The translations under genes and the position numbers were made by a program. Positions 48,151-59,670 of a DNA stretch of 64,000 nt are shown here, one piece after another (the first letter of the stretch is position 1; each line of letters starts with the position of its first letter). The notes beneath the pieces are model-generated. The model saw only the letters and a list, made by a program, of their open reading frames with translations, made no database searches and was not told the origin of the DNA. The DNA is from Ephemerocybe angulata (lineage: Eukaryota; Basidiomycota; Agaricomycetes; Agaricales; Psathyrellaceae), in assembly GCA_013368325.1 (NCBI GenBank), contig JAACJK010000012.1, forward strand, positions 186,001 to 250,000. The letters run 5' to 3'.

Positions 48151-49303
48151 TTAGGCGCTAATGTTCTTCCTGCCTATCCACATAATGTAGTGCAGATCTT
48201 GGAGAAGATCTCCTCCAACATGCCACACCTTCCATCCCGGTATGCACATCCACCCTTCCAGGAACTCCCTCAAAACTTCTTCCGAACGCAGCTCTGACAG
48301 AACGAGAACTTCTGTTATAGATGAAGTGGCTAGTCGCTCGATCGTTGCGAGTAATGGTGGGATAAGCGTGGGATGGTAGATGCAATCTACCACAAGGACG
48401 AGATCGATGGGGTCTTCATTGGATGGGACGATGTCGGAGAGTAGTTTTGCCTGTTGGGATTCGTTCGCGCGTTGCAACTCAATCCAGTCGAGGGGCTCGA
48501 CAGCGATGTTGGAGCCTGGAGCTCCTTCGGGCAGGCTTGGCCAGCCGGGGAAGTTCTGCCTCACATTCTTTTGGATCAGACTAATGAGGTCTGCTGTGTC
48601 CGTGACTGTATACTTTCGGACGAGAGGCGAAAAGATCAAGCTAAGAAGGCCCGTGCCTGCACTGGGATATGAGTGAGAACCAGATAGAACGGGGTAATGG
48701 GAATATACTTGCCCAAGCTCGACGACATGACTTGATTTGAGCTTCGTGCTACTAAATAGGCTTCTCGGCGTTGGGAATGTGTGTTCCTGCAGAACGAGGC
48801 GAGATAAATCGATGCTTCCGCAAGTCGTAAGCTGGATCGTCCGTAAAGAGTTAGGATATACCTTACCTAGCCTTCCAGACTACACTCCCGGTGTCGCCTT
48901 TCCGGGAATTAAGCGCCGTCTTATCCTGAATCAGTTGGAATTCATATGAGTCCACTGGAGGAGTAAGTTTGATCTTCTGTCTAGACCTCCTTGTTCTCTT
49001 TCCAGCTGCGGGGGAGGAGAGTTCTGCCGTCGGCGGGACAAGGTCGAATCTGAGATCGACTACGTCTTGCTTGGCATCCAGAAAACCCAAGCCACGCAAA
49101 TTCCTTCGATCCTGTGGTGCGCTCTGCAATGTTGTGTAGAGATAAAAGATCTGCATTGACGAGTCAGAGAAGCAAATAAATCAGCCTGCCGGCTACGAAG
49201 ACGCGTAAGCGCCCAGTACCTCTTCCTCAGCATCTTCAATCACGGAAGAATCTTCGGGGAGGAGGATGAGACCAGGGTAAGCCAATAGATCGTCATTGCT
49301 CAT
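48151..49303 (-). CDS. METTL21-type protein lysine methyltransferase (family 16)
   Basis: Seven-beta-strand SAM-dependent methyltransferase. It starts MSNDDLLAYPGLILLPEDSS and contains GDTGSVVWKA, motif I VELGAGTGLLSLIFSP (spliced at 48713), DLVLVVDCIYHP (post-II motif) and LVLSELRSEEVLREFLEG. The architecture fits the METTL21D/Efm6 group, which methylates elongation factor eEF1A or VCP in other species; the substrate here is unknown. One intron has a GC donor (GG|GCAAGT at 48712-48711), since GAG CTT GG joins T GCA GGC in phase. The gene is convergent with nothing; the H3 variant lies downstream. Confidence 0.82.
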
Positions 49304-49659
49304 GATATCTAGGAGTTTACAATGATCAGAGACCAACGCTTCACTTCAGGAACAAATTGAGTACGTGTTGTCTCCTCGGCCTTCCTCAGGATCCTTTTTG
49401 GAAACTTTACTCGGCGGGGCGCGGGGAAGTCGTGGTCGAACGGTAAAGGCGAAATAGGGGCAAATCAACACCCAAATGGCAAGTACCTCGAATCCTAACA
49501 AGCGCAATGTCCTATTCCGGCGGGACCGTGCCGCGAACGAACGTCACCGCAACGGCAGAACAAGCGCCAACTCACCTTACTCCTCCCCGACATACTGTAT
49601 GACCCAAAAACTCTAGAAAAAGGTCCATCAAGGCGTCCGTGTACCTTTAGAATTCACAA

Positions 49660-51325
49660 ATGTTCTCGCTGGCACTGCGATGCCACGCACGGCACGCGAG
49701 CTTCAAGTTCAAGCTTCCCTCGCCTGTCGCGAGATGGGCTCCGAATCCGAATACCCGGACATTCCGTTCGACCGCCTTGAAGAGGTTTCCTCGAGGACCA
49801 GCTCATGATATAGCTGCAGCGCCAGAAGTGGAATTGTTTAGGGAAACGTTGAAGAAGGGGAGGACGGAGCTGGCGTTCCAGGAGAAGGTTGGAACGCCAC
49901 GGATTCGGAATCAAGTTTTGGTGCGTCTGCCTTTACAGCTTGGGCGTTTGGGAGGGAGTTAATTTGTGTTACGAAGTTTGTAGTTTTCGGGTCGCTGTTG
50001 ACCTTCTCCTATGCGGCGTCAAGAACGAACATAGAGACCGAGTACTGGAAGAAGCGTCTCGAGGCGATGTCCCCGTCATGGCAGCTCCAGACCATCACGT
50101 CCCTTGACCTGAAGAGAGCTCAAAACGCAGAGCTCATTCGCGTGAGTCTCCAGCCCCATGTTCCTTTAAGTCCCTAATGGACTCTTGTAGGAACTGAGAG
50201 AATGGTTTGCAGCCGTCAACAGGTTCACTCAGGAATATGTTCCATCCTTAATTCGCCCTTGGATAAGCTTGGGTCTTGTCAACGTTCTTCAGCCATACGC
50301 CGACGCGTCGGAGGGGAAAAGGCTTTGCTGGAAGATTTGTCTGCTCAACGCTGGTGTCTATCTAGCATGGAAGATCAAAAGGTTACAGCCAGCCATGGCA
50401 GTCCGCTTCATGCACAACCCGCTGTCGGGGCTTTCGTATACTCTTCTTACAAGCATGTTCAGGTATGCGCCCCGTAATGCATATGTTGCTCCCACAGCTA
50501 ACTGTTATCGATAGCCACAAAGACTTCTTCCATCTTTTGCTGAACTGTTTGGCTTTGGAGAGCTTCGGTATGTTGAAAGATCCCTCAATAGCGTTATCCT
50601 TTGCTGATCGAGGCCTGCCTTTTCCAGGATCTGCTGCCTATTTCTACCTGATGTCAGAGCAGAATAAGATGGACCCTCCAATGCTCGAATTAACGGGTGC
50701 CCCCCATTTCCTGGCGTTTTTCATTTCAGGTGCGTATCTCATCGCCGAACCTGAATTCCTCTGACGAAACACCTTGTAGCTGGACTCTTCTCTGGCCTCG
50801 TCTCACACGTTGCGAGTGTCAAGATCTTGTACCCGCGCCTCGTAAAGTATCTCTCCCTACCTACACAACTTGCAGCGAAACCGGAAACATGGGCGGCTGC
50901 CGTCGCAGCGTCGTCAGCAAAACCGGTGGCTGCCGCTGCCGTGAAACAGGCCCCGACTATTCTTCCAAGTCTTGGTGCCTCTGGAGCAGTCTATGCCGCC
51001 GTAACTTTGACTGCACTCGCGTTCCCTAATTCAGAGGTTGCCCTATTCATCCCGCCGTCATATCCTGTCAATATTCAATATGCCGTCGGAGGATTAGTCG
51101 CATTTGATATGCTTGGGATAATGAGAGGGTGGAGGTACGCGTTGAATGCATCTTTTCACTAGGCAAATCAACTTAGTCTCTTCCAGGGTATTCGACCACT
51201 GGGCACATCTTGGAGGAGCTGCATTTGGTGTAATTTATTATGCGTACGGACCTGCCTTTTGGGCTCACATGCGACGGACCTTCGAAATCCCTCCGCCTCC
51301 TTCATCATCACCAGAGATTCAATAG
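49660..51325 (+). CDS. Mitochondrial rhomboid protease (PARL/Pcp1-type)
   Basis: Intramembrane serine protease of the inner mitochondrial membrane. The first 50 residues are basic and Arg-rich (FSLALRCHARHASFKFK), a mitochondrial leader. After several introns come NPLSGLSYTLLTSMF, SHKDFFHLLLNCLALESF, a long loop, the catalytic serine in LGASGAVYAAVTLTALAF (about 50970-51030), and the catalytic histidine in DHWAHLGGAAFGVIYY (about 51195-51240). An Ala-rich insert (KPETWAAAVAASSAKPVAAA) sits before the serine helix. The start ATG follows an A-rich leader; the stop TAG is 51323-51325. Confidence 0.9.
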
Positions 51326-51547
51326 AGCTACTCGAGACTCAAATCCCCACTCATCCTACTTCGTCTTTACTCGTCCACATAGCATACTTATTAAGGACCA
51401 GACAACACTACCCTTGGGCCATACACATAAAAAAACTCAGATATTTGGTCCCCGAGCGGTTCGAAAATCAGCGTTGCTTTGATCCATGAGAAATCAAAAA
51501 ATGATGCAGATCGACCTCCGCTGCAGAACCTCCGCGCTCCGTCAATC

Positions 51548-53145
51548 ATGTTTTTCTATCTCTCCTTCATCCGGCCGCCACCCACCAAGGCACCGGTCAA
51601 CAACACCCTTCTCATAACACCGCAGATCGCAAACGACCTCCGTACCGAGTCCTGCACCACCGACCACGAGCTCTTCTACGACTGGGTCCGCGTCGAGGAT
51701 GGCGCCGACATCCAGACCCGCGCAGCGGTGCACGCACGGCGGGCGTCTGCCAAGAAGCCCACGATGACGAAGTTGACGACCTGGAAGGCCGCGAACGCGT
51801 ATAAAGAGGTCCCGGTGCCCCTCCCACCCAGCGTGCGCGAAGGCCAGAAGTATAAGTTGGTTCTGGCCGCGGTGCCCATTGGTCCTGTCGGTCCGAACGC
51901 GTCTGCGCCTGCAAACACCCTTCCTCCATCGACGGGACGGATTCTTCTGGACGACGAGAGGCTCGGACGGTGGCACCCGCTGTCGGTGTCGTCGATGCCT
52001 GTGCTTTTTACGTACCAGTCGAGAGGTGCGCCGAAGCAGGAGGAGATCGAGAGGACGTACGAATTCAGGATTACCGGGTCGGACGCGGAGGCATCGGCGT
52101 CTGCGAACCTTACGCTCGAGGAGATCTCTACGCAATTGAAGGGCTTGCAGCTGGAAGTTCCGAAGGACTGTGCGCCAGGAAAGTCGAGGGATGTGAGGCT
52201 GGTGATCAGGGAGCAGACGTCGTTCGACCTCGATAAGGTGAGAGTTTGCGTTTGCACTGTCCATCGCTGCAGATTGAGGAATGTTTTGCTGATATGTGAT
52301 AGCAATCAGAAAATCTGGGATAGTGGAATTGGGATGAGTGCTTGGCTCGTGCAATGGCTCAATCGGCGGTTCCCTGCCCCTCGGGCAGCTCAGAAGGGGA
52401 ACGTCGCTGTTGGGGAAGCGGCAACGCGTCTGAAAGACATTCTCAACTCTCCAGATGCAATTAACGTATTGGAATTGGGTGCGTTGTGGTGCATCTGCTT
52501 TTGGATCCTTTCTTCAGAAGACTGACGCCGAACTATGTGATAGGCGCCGGGGTTGGAATCGTAGCTCTCGTGCTAGCAGCTTTGAGATCCCGCCTCGCAG
52601 ATGCCGATGACAAGATTTTGACCACCGATTTGGGTAAGACCGCCTCTAAGCCATGTTCCTATTGGACTGTACTGAAGGGAACTTTAGAATCTGCACTCCC
52701 GCTCCTCAATCACACCATCGAGTTCAACGCATCCGCAATCTCTCCCAGAATCTCAGTAAAGACGGGCGTTCTTGACTGGGACGAGAGTCTCGCAGAACAG
52801 CTGCCCGAGCAAGACAGCTTCGATCTCGTAGTGTGAGCAACCGCTCTCCCCACCACCCACTCTTTCTCTTTCAACCATGCTGATTAATTCCCGACATTCA
52901 GGATGGCGGACGTCGCTTACAACCACGATTCGTTCTCCTCCCTGGTCAAAATCCTCAGCGGGCTCCAAACTATGGACCCCGCCAAAAAGCCCTGCTTTGT
53001 GCTGGGCTACAAAGAGCGTGACGCCGCTGAACGGACCCTTTGGGAGTTGACCGAGGCAGTGGGGATCAAGTTCGTGCAGATAGGCAGCGTCCCCGGACAT
53101 GCAGCTGGGGATGCACCTGTCGAAATCTGGGTCGCGCAGTCGTAG
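51548..53145 (+). CDS. METTL21-type protein lysine methyltransferase, second gene
   Basis: SAM-dependent methyltransferase with an N-terminal extension of about 230 residues (from MFFYLSFIRPP) that looks beta-rich and has no known domain. The catalytic part has KIWDSGIGMSAWLVQWLNRR, motif I VLELGAGVGIVALVLAA (interrupted by an intron at about 52482), TTDLESALPLLNHTIEFNA and LVVMADVAYNHDSF, the family's acidic-x-x-Tyr signature. It belongs to the same superfamily as the gene at 48151 but is a distant relative, not a duplicate. Target unknown. It converges on the coiled-coil gene with 60 bp between the stop codons. Confidence 0.85.
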
Positions 53146-53205
53146 TTGTTCTGCAGGCCACCCGTGCTCTATGTGCATTCAAAATCCGTGCTCGTAGACA
53201 GCTAT

Positions 53206-54944
53206 CTACTCCTCATCTTCGTCGTCGGTATCTATCAGTGGAATGAACCGCTTTCCTTCCTTTATCTGCCGAGGAACGATGTCGAAGAGTGAGAAGGCTG
53301 AGTTTCAGAGCATTGGAGGTAAGAACGTACCACTGAGCGTGTATGGAACGTGGACGATGCTGGAATCTTGAAAGGTGGTTTTGGAGGAGCTTGCGTGGAT
53401 CGCTGAGGGAGGGGCCCTGCGCTTTGCGCCTGTCCGGTTATCGCAGGGACTATGAATTCCCGTTGGATGGTGCCGGCCTGAGCAGGGTTCACAGCAGCCT
53501 TTCCTGCACGTCCTACCGAAGGGTACGGAGCTGGATTGGTGGGTGGTCGACCATGCTGGGGCGTGAAAGGGGGAGGGGGTCGGATGACAGGGCCTCTCGG
53601 CGTTTGGGCGGTATGCCCGTTTGTCTGGGGGTTGACCCCAGCTTTAGGTTGTTGGAGGCTCAGCTCTCTGATGATCTTGTCGACCCGGTTGTCACCTCCG
53701 GCGCTGCTGGCAGAAATATGAGGCTTGAGATCAAATGAAGAACTGGTGGGTTTTCCTTACGCTTTGGATGAGGAAGAAGGGCGATGGGCAGAATGGGGAG
53801 CCAATTGATGAGGGGGCATTGGGTGCGATTGCTTTGGGGTCACCATCTTCCCCGGAGATTGGAAATAGAGGTCCTGCAGAGGCCGGCGCGGAGTCTGAGC
53901 TGCTTGCTTCCCTCCGCTCTCGAGATTTATTGTGATAGGGGACTGGCGAGGGGGAGTAGGTGTTGGCTGCTTGACAGTTTCAGGAGCTGTGGGTAGTGAG
54001 GTCACAATACGACTCTTCTTCCGCACATGCGCTAGAGCGACAGATGGCGAAGAGCTGAAGCGACCATCAGAGCTACTCCGGTTCCGTTTCTTACTCGAGG
54101 GGCTCGAGTTCTGGGTGGACGATACAGTGAAAACAGAGGGGGATCGCGAAGATTTAGCGGGCTCAGAAGACCGGTGATCTGAAGCGGTGTCAACAGAGGT
54201 TGGATGTATGCATCTATGTTGGCGGTCTGCCGCAGCTACCGCCTGGAGTAGAGGTAGCAGAGGGGTGACTGCCGCGATTATGGTATTTTGCTGGTTTTGG
54301 ATGCTTTGGATTGTGTGCATCTGGGTCTGGATGGCTTGAGAATGCGTTTGGTTGAACTAGTATATGCGGCGTAACGCTGAGCACCAAGCGAGTCTGAGGT
54401 ATATGCGATACATACTGCTTGAATAGCATCCAGCCGTTGATCCAGGCTTTCCAAACGCCGGTCAACGTTTTTGAAGAGTCCGTCCACAACGAGAGCTTGA
54501 GCTGGCGTGCCGACAGATGCCTGGATCTGGGTCTGAGCCCGGTTCACTGCAAGGTAAGAAAACGAAAGCCAAGAAGAAACTTCAGAAATCTGCGGCCCAG
54601 GGAGACATTTTCTTCGAAAGCACAAGACCTAGATCTATTATGTCGCCCATGAGTTTATCTTGCTCCTTTTCCAATAGTCCGGTCGTCGTCTTCAGCCCTT
54701 GCCCCGTCTGCCGCACGTCGTGTATAAGCTTCTCCACATTACCCGAGAACTTCTCTAGATTCATCTGCGTGTCGTGTAGAAGAACGCGCATCGTAGTAGC
54801 TGTCTTGTCCTGAGGTCCATTTGGAGGCATGAAAGATCCAAGAGTAGAAGTCGTCGATGTTCGTCCTAGTGTGTCCTTTTGAGCTAGGTGGGCCCAGAGA
54901 GTCGCAGCGCTAGAGTTCGAGAGTGGATTTCTAGTCTTGTCCAT
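53206..54944 (-). CDS. Coiled-coil protein of unknown function
   Basis: Starts at ATG 54944 (MDKTRNPLSNSS). The N-terminal 150 residues are helical and coiled-coil-like (NLEKFSGNVEKLIHDVRQTG, later FKNVDRRLESLDQRLDAIQA). The middle is Ser/Pro-rich and basic. After a splice near 53760, a Pro-rich region follows, then a last exon reading FSLFDIVPRQIKEGKRFIPL and an acidic tail (DTDDEDEE). Exon joins in the 3' half are my reading from frame and consensus. The layout, an N-terminal coiled coil with a disordered basic middle and a short conserved C-terminal block, resembles chromosome-axis or scaffold proteins, but I cannot name a family. Confidence 0.6.
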
Positions 54945-55471
54945 GGTATACGAGCTGTGAGACTGTTATACCACAGCGGTCGGTAGCCAAGCTAGTGATG
55001 GTTCTGGTTTAACCGCAGGCCCCACGTTGATGGAAGTTGCCACGGTGTGTCTTACATAACCGGTGTTGGGCGCTTGCACACGAACCCAAACAAGCGCCGC
55101 CAGTCCTAGCAAAGTCATTGCTCGCAACAGGGGAGGAATCAAACCTACAGTCTCTCATGGTAGTCTGGTGGTATTAGGCTCCCAGAAATCAATCAAATAT
55201 ATAGTTAAGAATTTGATAATGATAGGTACAACAAAATTCAGATAAATCGTGGAGTAAAGGGGCTGGTAAAGAGCCGTGCGAAGGTCGAAGATGGATGTGA
55301 GGAGATTCCGATGTCGAGTTGTTTCCGGTGACGGGGTCGTCCATCCGACGCGTTAGTCAGATGGCAGATAGACCTATAGCCAGAATACGTGTTAATTGGT
55401 AGGTGTCCATGCAGCATGTAGGAGCAAGCGTACCAGTGAGATTATGACTTGAGGGGCCACGATGGGTGCCT
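54945..55471. other. Intergenic region
   Basis: Divergent flank of the coiled-coil gene and 3' flank of the pheromone gene. Nothing else is supported. Confidence 0.45.
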
Positions 55472-55660
55472 TCAAGCAATGGTGCAGTATCCACCGCTTC
55501 CTTGGCCGGTTCCGGGGTCCTCCTGGTCAGAGGGAATCTCGGCGGAGGTGTCTTTTGCGAAGACGACACAGTAGCCACCGCTTCCCTGGCCATTGCCGGG
55601 GTCCTCGTTGTCAACGGGGACAGATGCGGGAGTGAAAGAGATGGTGGCGAAGGAGTCCAT
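55472..55660 (-). CDS. CaaX-type mating pheromone precursor with two internal units
   Basis: Encodes 62 aa starting MDSF and ending CTIA, the farnesylation CaaX box of basidiomycete lipopeptide pheromones. The chain contains two near-identical 15-16 residue units: EDPGNGQGSGGYCVVF (internal) and EDPGTGQGSGGYCTIA (C-terminal). Only the second Cys is at the terminus, so only it can be prenylated by the standard pathway unless the first unit is released or read through differently. ATG at 55660 is preferred over the upstream in-frame start at 55747 because MDSF is the usual pheromone start. A TATA-like run (tttatatact, 55731-55740) lies about 75 bp upstream. No STE3-type receptor is visible nearby, so this may be a non-mating-locus pheromone gene. 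Confidence 0.85.
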   Translation of the reverse strand: MDSFATISFTPASVPVDNEDPGNGQGSGGYCVVFAKDTSAEIPSDQEDPGTGQGSGGYCTIA

Positions 55661-56803
55661 TGGAAGGTTGGTTGGGGGGTAGCTTAGGAGGGGTCGTCTG
55701 AGCTGAGGAAAAGGTGTGGTTGCTATACGCTTTATATACTGTACCACCGGGTGCTATCGGCTACTCAGAAGACAAAAAGACAAAAAGCTCGTCTTGATTT
55801 GAATGTGCTGTGCCATGTGGAGTAAAATTTGAATGGGATTATTGCTGATTATTGTCGTTGATATTCAATGTTGAGTTCTGGGAGACGAGCTGAGACGAGT
55901 CCCTTAATACAATCCTGGATGACATCATGCAGCTGTGGTATAAAGTGTATTGCATCTACGCAGATATAAGCCGTTAAATCCTGAACAAAAAACCCTCTCA
56001 ACATTTACCGCTGAGGATGCGAATAAGACGCGAAGCCCTGCCCGGACCTTTCAATGTATCGAAGGTCATGTCGAGGGGTAAATTTAGCGCTTATACTACG
56101 CAATTGTACAGGTCCTCCTAAGCGAACAGCACTGCGACCATTGACACTGAGGAATGACGTTGTAGACAGGTCCAATGCAGATCATCCGTTCTCTGTTGGA
56201 CCGACTCGAAAGTTGCCTCTTTCGAGCCTCTTCTTTTTTCAGTGACAGATCAAGGTACGGCTAATTCTTTTATTGTTGGTAGGTAAACATACGGAGAGTT
56301 GTACAGAGCCTGATGGCGGGAGCGCCCATATTGGGGAGGTAAGCTCCAGGACAATTAGTGTTTAACTCCTGCGGTAGTTTGCCGGCGCTGATATTCGTCT
56401 TTGGTCTGGGAAGATAACAAAAGCTCCCACCTTTTCAAGACCTCTCAATTTGGCAAGGTTGGCACTTCTCTCGACTGAAGCAAATAATTAGCGCCCACTG
56501 AGATTGACGGCATGAAGAAAGAGGTACCGCAATCTTATCGGCAACTTGAAGAGGCTGATGGTGCAGAATCTTATCTTATCTGATCCAATGATCAGGACAT
56601 GGGGCGGTCAAGCAGCCCCTGTTAGTTCAAGTACAACTATTATTCCTATTGCCATTGAAAAGTCGATTCTAGTACAAGGCTGCAGTAGAAAGGTATAAAT
56701 AACATCGTATAGGTCGGGGCTTTGGGACACAAGCAACAGCTGCAAGGGTGCAGCGACGGTGCAACCAGATTCTCCTAAGCCGATCGACCTATAGGCGTGC
56801 TAG
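55661..56803. other. Intergenic region
   Basis: About 1.1 kb without a supported gene. A double GATA-type site (cttatcttatct, about 56570-56581) is present. A frame at 56054-56245 has no domain. Confidence 0.45.
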
Positions 56804-58325
56804 TCATACACTGGCACTCTTCGTGGCATTGGCCTCGGCGACGACTTCCTGCAGCGACTTGATCACCCGGTCAACGTCTCCGCGCTCAGTGTTTACAACA
56901 GAAACACCCATGTGGCCGATACGGAAGTACTTGTCTGTAATAAAGAAAGGTTGTCAGCATACTCATCCGGTAAAGTGTATCCTCTGTTACGCACCCTTGA
57001 TCTCCGAGTGGAGACCCCCAGCTACGACAATGCCACGCTGGGCGAGGCGGGGGAGGATGTCGGCTGCGGCGAGGCCCTCAGGGTAGTACAGCGCAGTCAT
57101 GCCATTCGCAGCCTCGTTCTCCTGCAAAGGTAGCTGCTTCATGCCCAATTCCGCCGCCGCCTTCCTAACCTTGCTCGCCGCCTCCTTGTGGAGCTTAAAG
57201 CGATCCTCGAGCGAGACGACGACCTCGCTGGGGAGGTTGGGAGCATTGGCCGAACGCTTGCCGGTGATAAGCTGCAGCGAGGCATTGTACGCGTAGATGA
57301 GGTTGACTGGGGGCGTGGCGAAGTACGCGGGAGAGCCGGCTTCGTAAGCTTTCATAATGGGAAGCCATTTCGTCCAGCTGCCGTAGTAGGACGAGGGAGG
57401 AGTCTTGCGGTTCTTGAAGACTTCGATGGCGCGGGCACTTGCGAGGAGGATGCTGAGGCCGGGGGGCGCGCCGAGACCCTTCTGCGAGGCCGTCATGACG
57501 ACGTCGAGGTCCCATTCGTCGAACTTGATCTCTTCGGAGGCCACTGAGCAGACGCAATCTGCGATGACCTGAATTCCGATAAGGCCGGTCGGGGTTTCGG
57601 GTGGTCAGATATCGTACGATGGAGTGTAGGTTGTGGACTGACCAGAGATGAGGGCGATATCCGGCGAACGGTCTGAGCGATCTCTTTGGCAGGGGAGAGG
57701 ACACCGGTGGAGGTGTCGACATGCGTGAAGGTGACGACCTTGTACGACTTTCCTTCTTTCTGCTTCTTCAGGAGAGCCTCCTCAAGTTGTGCTATTGAGA
57801 CGGCACGGCCGATGGGTGCCTTCAACTGGGTCACTGACGCACGGTATGTTTGCAAGCTATACGTCAGGCAAACCAGCTTTAGCTATGAACACAAGCAACT
57901 GAGCTACAGTGGACGCACCAGTCAGTAAAGCTATCGGCAAAGTAGCCAGAATGGAGGACCAGAGCCTCCTCGCCATCCTCCACCAGGTTTGCAGAGACCT
58001 GGTCCCATCCAAGGGTTCCACTGCCGCTGATAAGGAAGGGCTGGGTATCCTTTCCAGCGTAGAGCACCTCCCTGGTCATCCGGATCGCATCCCCAAATAC
58101 AGGGACAAAATCCTTGTGCACATGCGACATCGATGGGTGCGCATTGGCATAGAGAACGGAGTCGGCGACCTCGATGGGGCCTGGGATGACGAGCAGGTCA
58201 TGGGGATCTTGCTGGAATGGCGAAGACATTCTTGCGGCCGTCGTTGAGTGGAAGAAGCTGGAGATCGTTGGGGTTGGTGTGCGACGAGGAATAGTGCGCA
58301 GAGAAGCGGTGAAGGCTCGGAGCAT
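56804..58325 (-). CDS. AGX1: Alanine-glyoxylate / serine-pyruvate aminotransferase
   Basis: PLP enzyme that transaminates glyoxylate with alanine to glycine. The N terminus (MLRAFTASLRTIPRRTPTPT) looks like a mitochondrial leader. Family motifs are LLVIPGPIEV, NAHPSMSHVHKDFVPVFG, FLISGSGTLGWDQV, VDTSTGVLSP, and a splice from SPSSL into VIADCVCSVASEE. VMTASQKGLGAPPGLS carries the PLP lysine; SEIKDKYFRIGHMG is near the end, followed by a short C terminus (ATKSASV). Length is about 410-420 aa, normal for the family. Regulation is not evident. Confidence 0.93.
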
Positions 58326-59670
58326 GGGTTAGAGATAACCGGCGCCTATGAAAAACACGTAGCCCGAGTGTTGGCCGCGGAGTAATCGCGGGGTGCGGCA
58401 GTCCGTCCGTTGTCGGCCCGCCGGCCGCGGATCAGCGTCATGCTGATCCCGCTGTTCTGTTTCTGGAACTCGTGGCGTTGACGCGCATGCAGGCTTGTTC
58501 CTGGCTGGCACCATGTGTGTTGGAGGTCAGCTGAACACAGGACCTCGCAGGACCTCCCTCACCGAGTCGTATACTTGTGGGTCACGCCTTGGACTACCCT
58601 GAAACTTCGCGGGCCCCAGAGCCAGGACGAAATCACTCGCGCACGAGCTTGCCATTTCGGCTCCCCTCTCAGGGCTCAAAATCGCAACTTTTATGGTGTG
58701 TGCCACGGTATCGCTTCTACGACCCCCCTTCCACTCTAACCCCAAACTCCCGAATTCATTCAAATACCTCATCCGCTATTGCCAGTAGCGGCAAATGTTT
58801 TGCTCTGCTTCGAGCCTGGGGCAACTCCAAAAGAGCCTAGCAGTGGAACCAGCCGTTCCCCCCTGCTTGGACTTTCTGCTGCACGTCATACAGACCTTCC
58901 GGTTAGAATCATCTAGCGGATATTCGGGGGGTGTAACCTAGATCTGAAATGTGATGAGCGTCGAAGCTTGTTCAGGGAGCCAGTCAGATCCCCGACCTGC
59001 ACCGTGAAGTCCACATTAATTCTGTACATAATGCCCACTGTGAAGACGTGATGAGCTGCGCAAAATAACTGCGGGTACCCTTTCCTGAGAAGCTTGGGAA
59101 GTCGATCCTGGGCGCTTAAGTGGGCGCTTTTCCCGTATGTGGCATCCAGAAAGGTCGCGTATAGTCATTACTGTTGCATGAGGCGATATTATATCCAAAG
59201 TGTCTTGTAGAACTCCCTGAATGAAAGAGACACATCTTTGCCAGCAGCATGCCCCCGTGTATGGACGCCTTCGCACGCTTGGACAGTTGTATAAATAAAA
59301 CAAAGTGTTTAAGAATAGATTATGGGCTAGCTTTTTGTCGTGAGCCTTTAGTCCTGAGATCTGAGAGCTCGTCCCCATCATTGAAGGGTCTCCGCAGCAC
59401 ATCGAGGGTGTATGATGCAAGCTAAGGGGGCTGCGCGGCGCAGCGCATATGAACTCCTAAGCTGAGCCTTCGAGCAGTCTGAAGGTTTATGCGCACTGTA
59501 ACATACCCTGCCACAGTACATTCCCACCGTAATAGACAGGTTGACAGGTTAGGCTTGAGTGCAGACGTATATAAGGCGCGCTGTGCCGCACAGTTGTTTT
59601 CGTATATATCCGCACTCCGCCCACTTCTCTGGATACAAGGCTCCTTCGACAAGAACACATAAGCTTCGCC
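58326..59670. other. Intergenic region
   Basis: About 1.35 kb without a supported gene. A TATA-like tatataa at 59568-59574 belongs to the hemerythrin-like gene starting at 59671. Confidence 0.5.

Noticed and set aside
51542..52354. 270-codon open frame on the minus strand
   Set aside because: It is the GC-rich shadow of the methyltransferase exon on the plus strand, which has the family motifs.
55075..55160. tRNA-like T-arm (GGTTTGATTCC on the minus strand)
   Set aside because: The acceptor stem and D-arm do not form; isolated match only.
55357..55614. 85-codon minus-strand frame overlapping the pheromone gene
   Set aside because: Alternative frame of the repeat-bearing pheromone sequence; no start context or domain.
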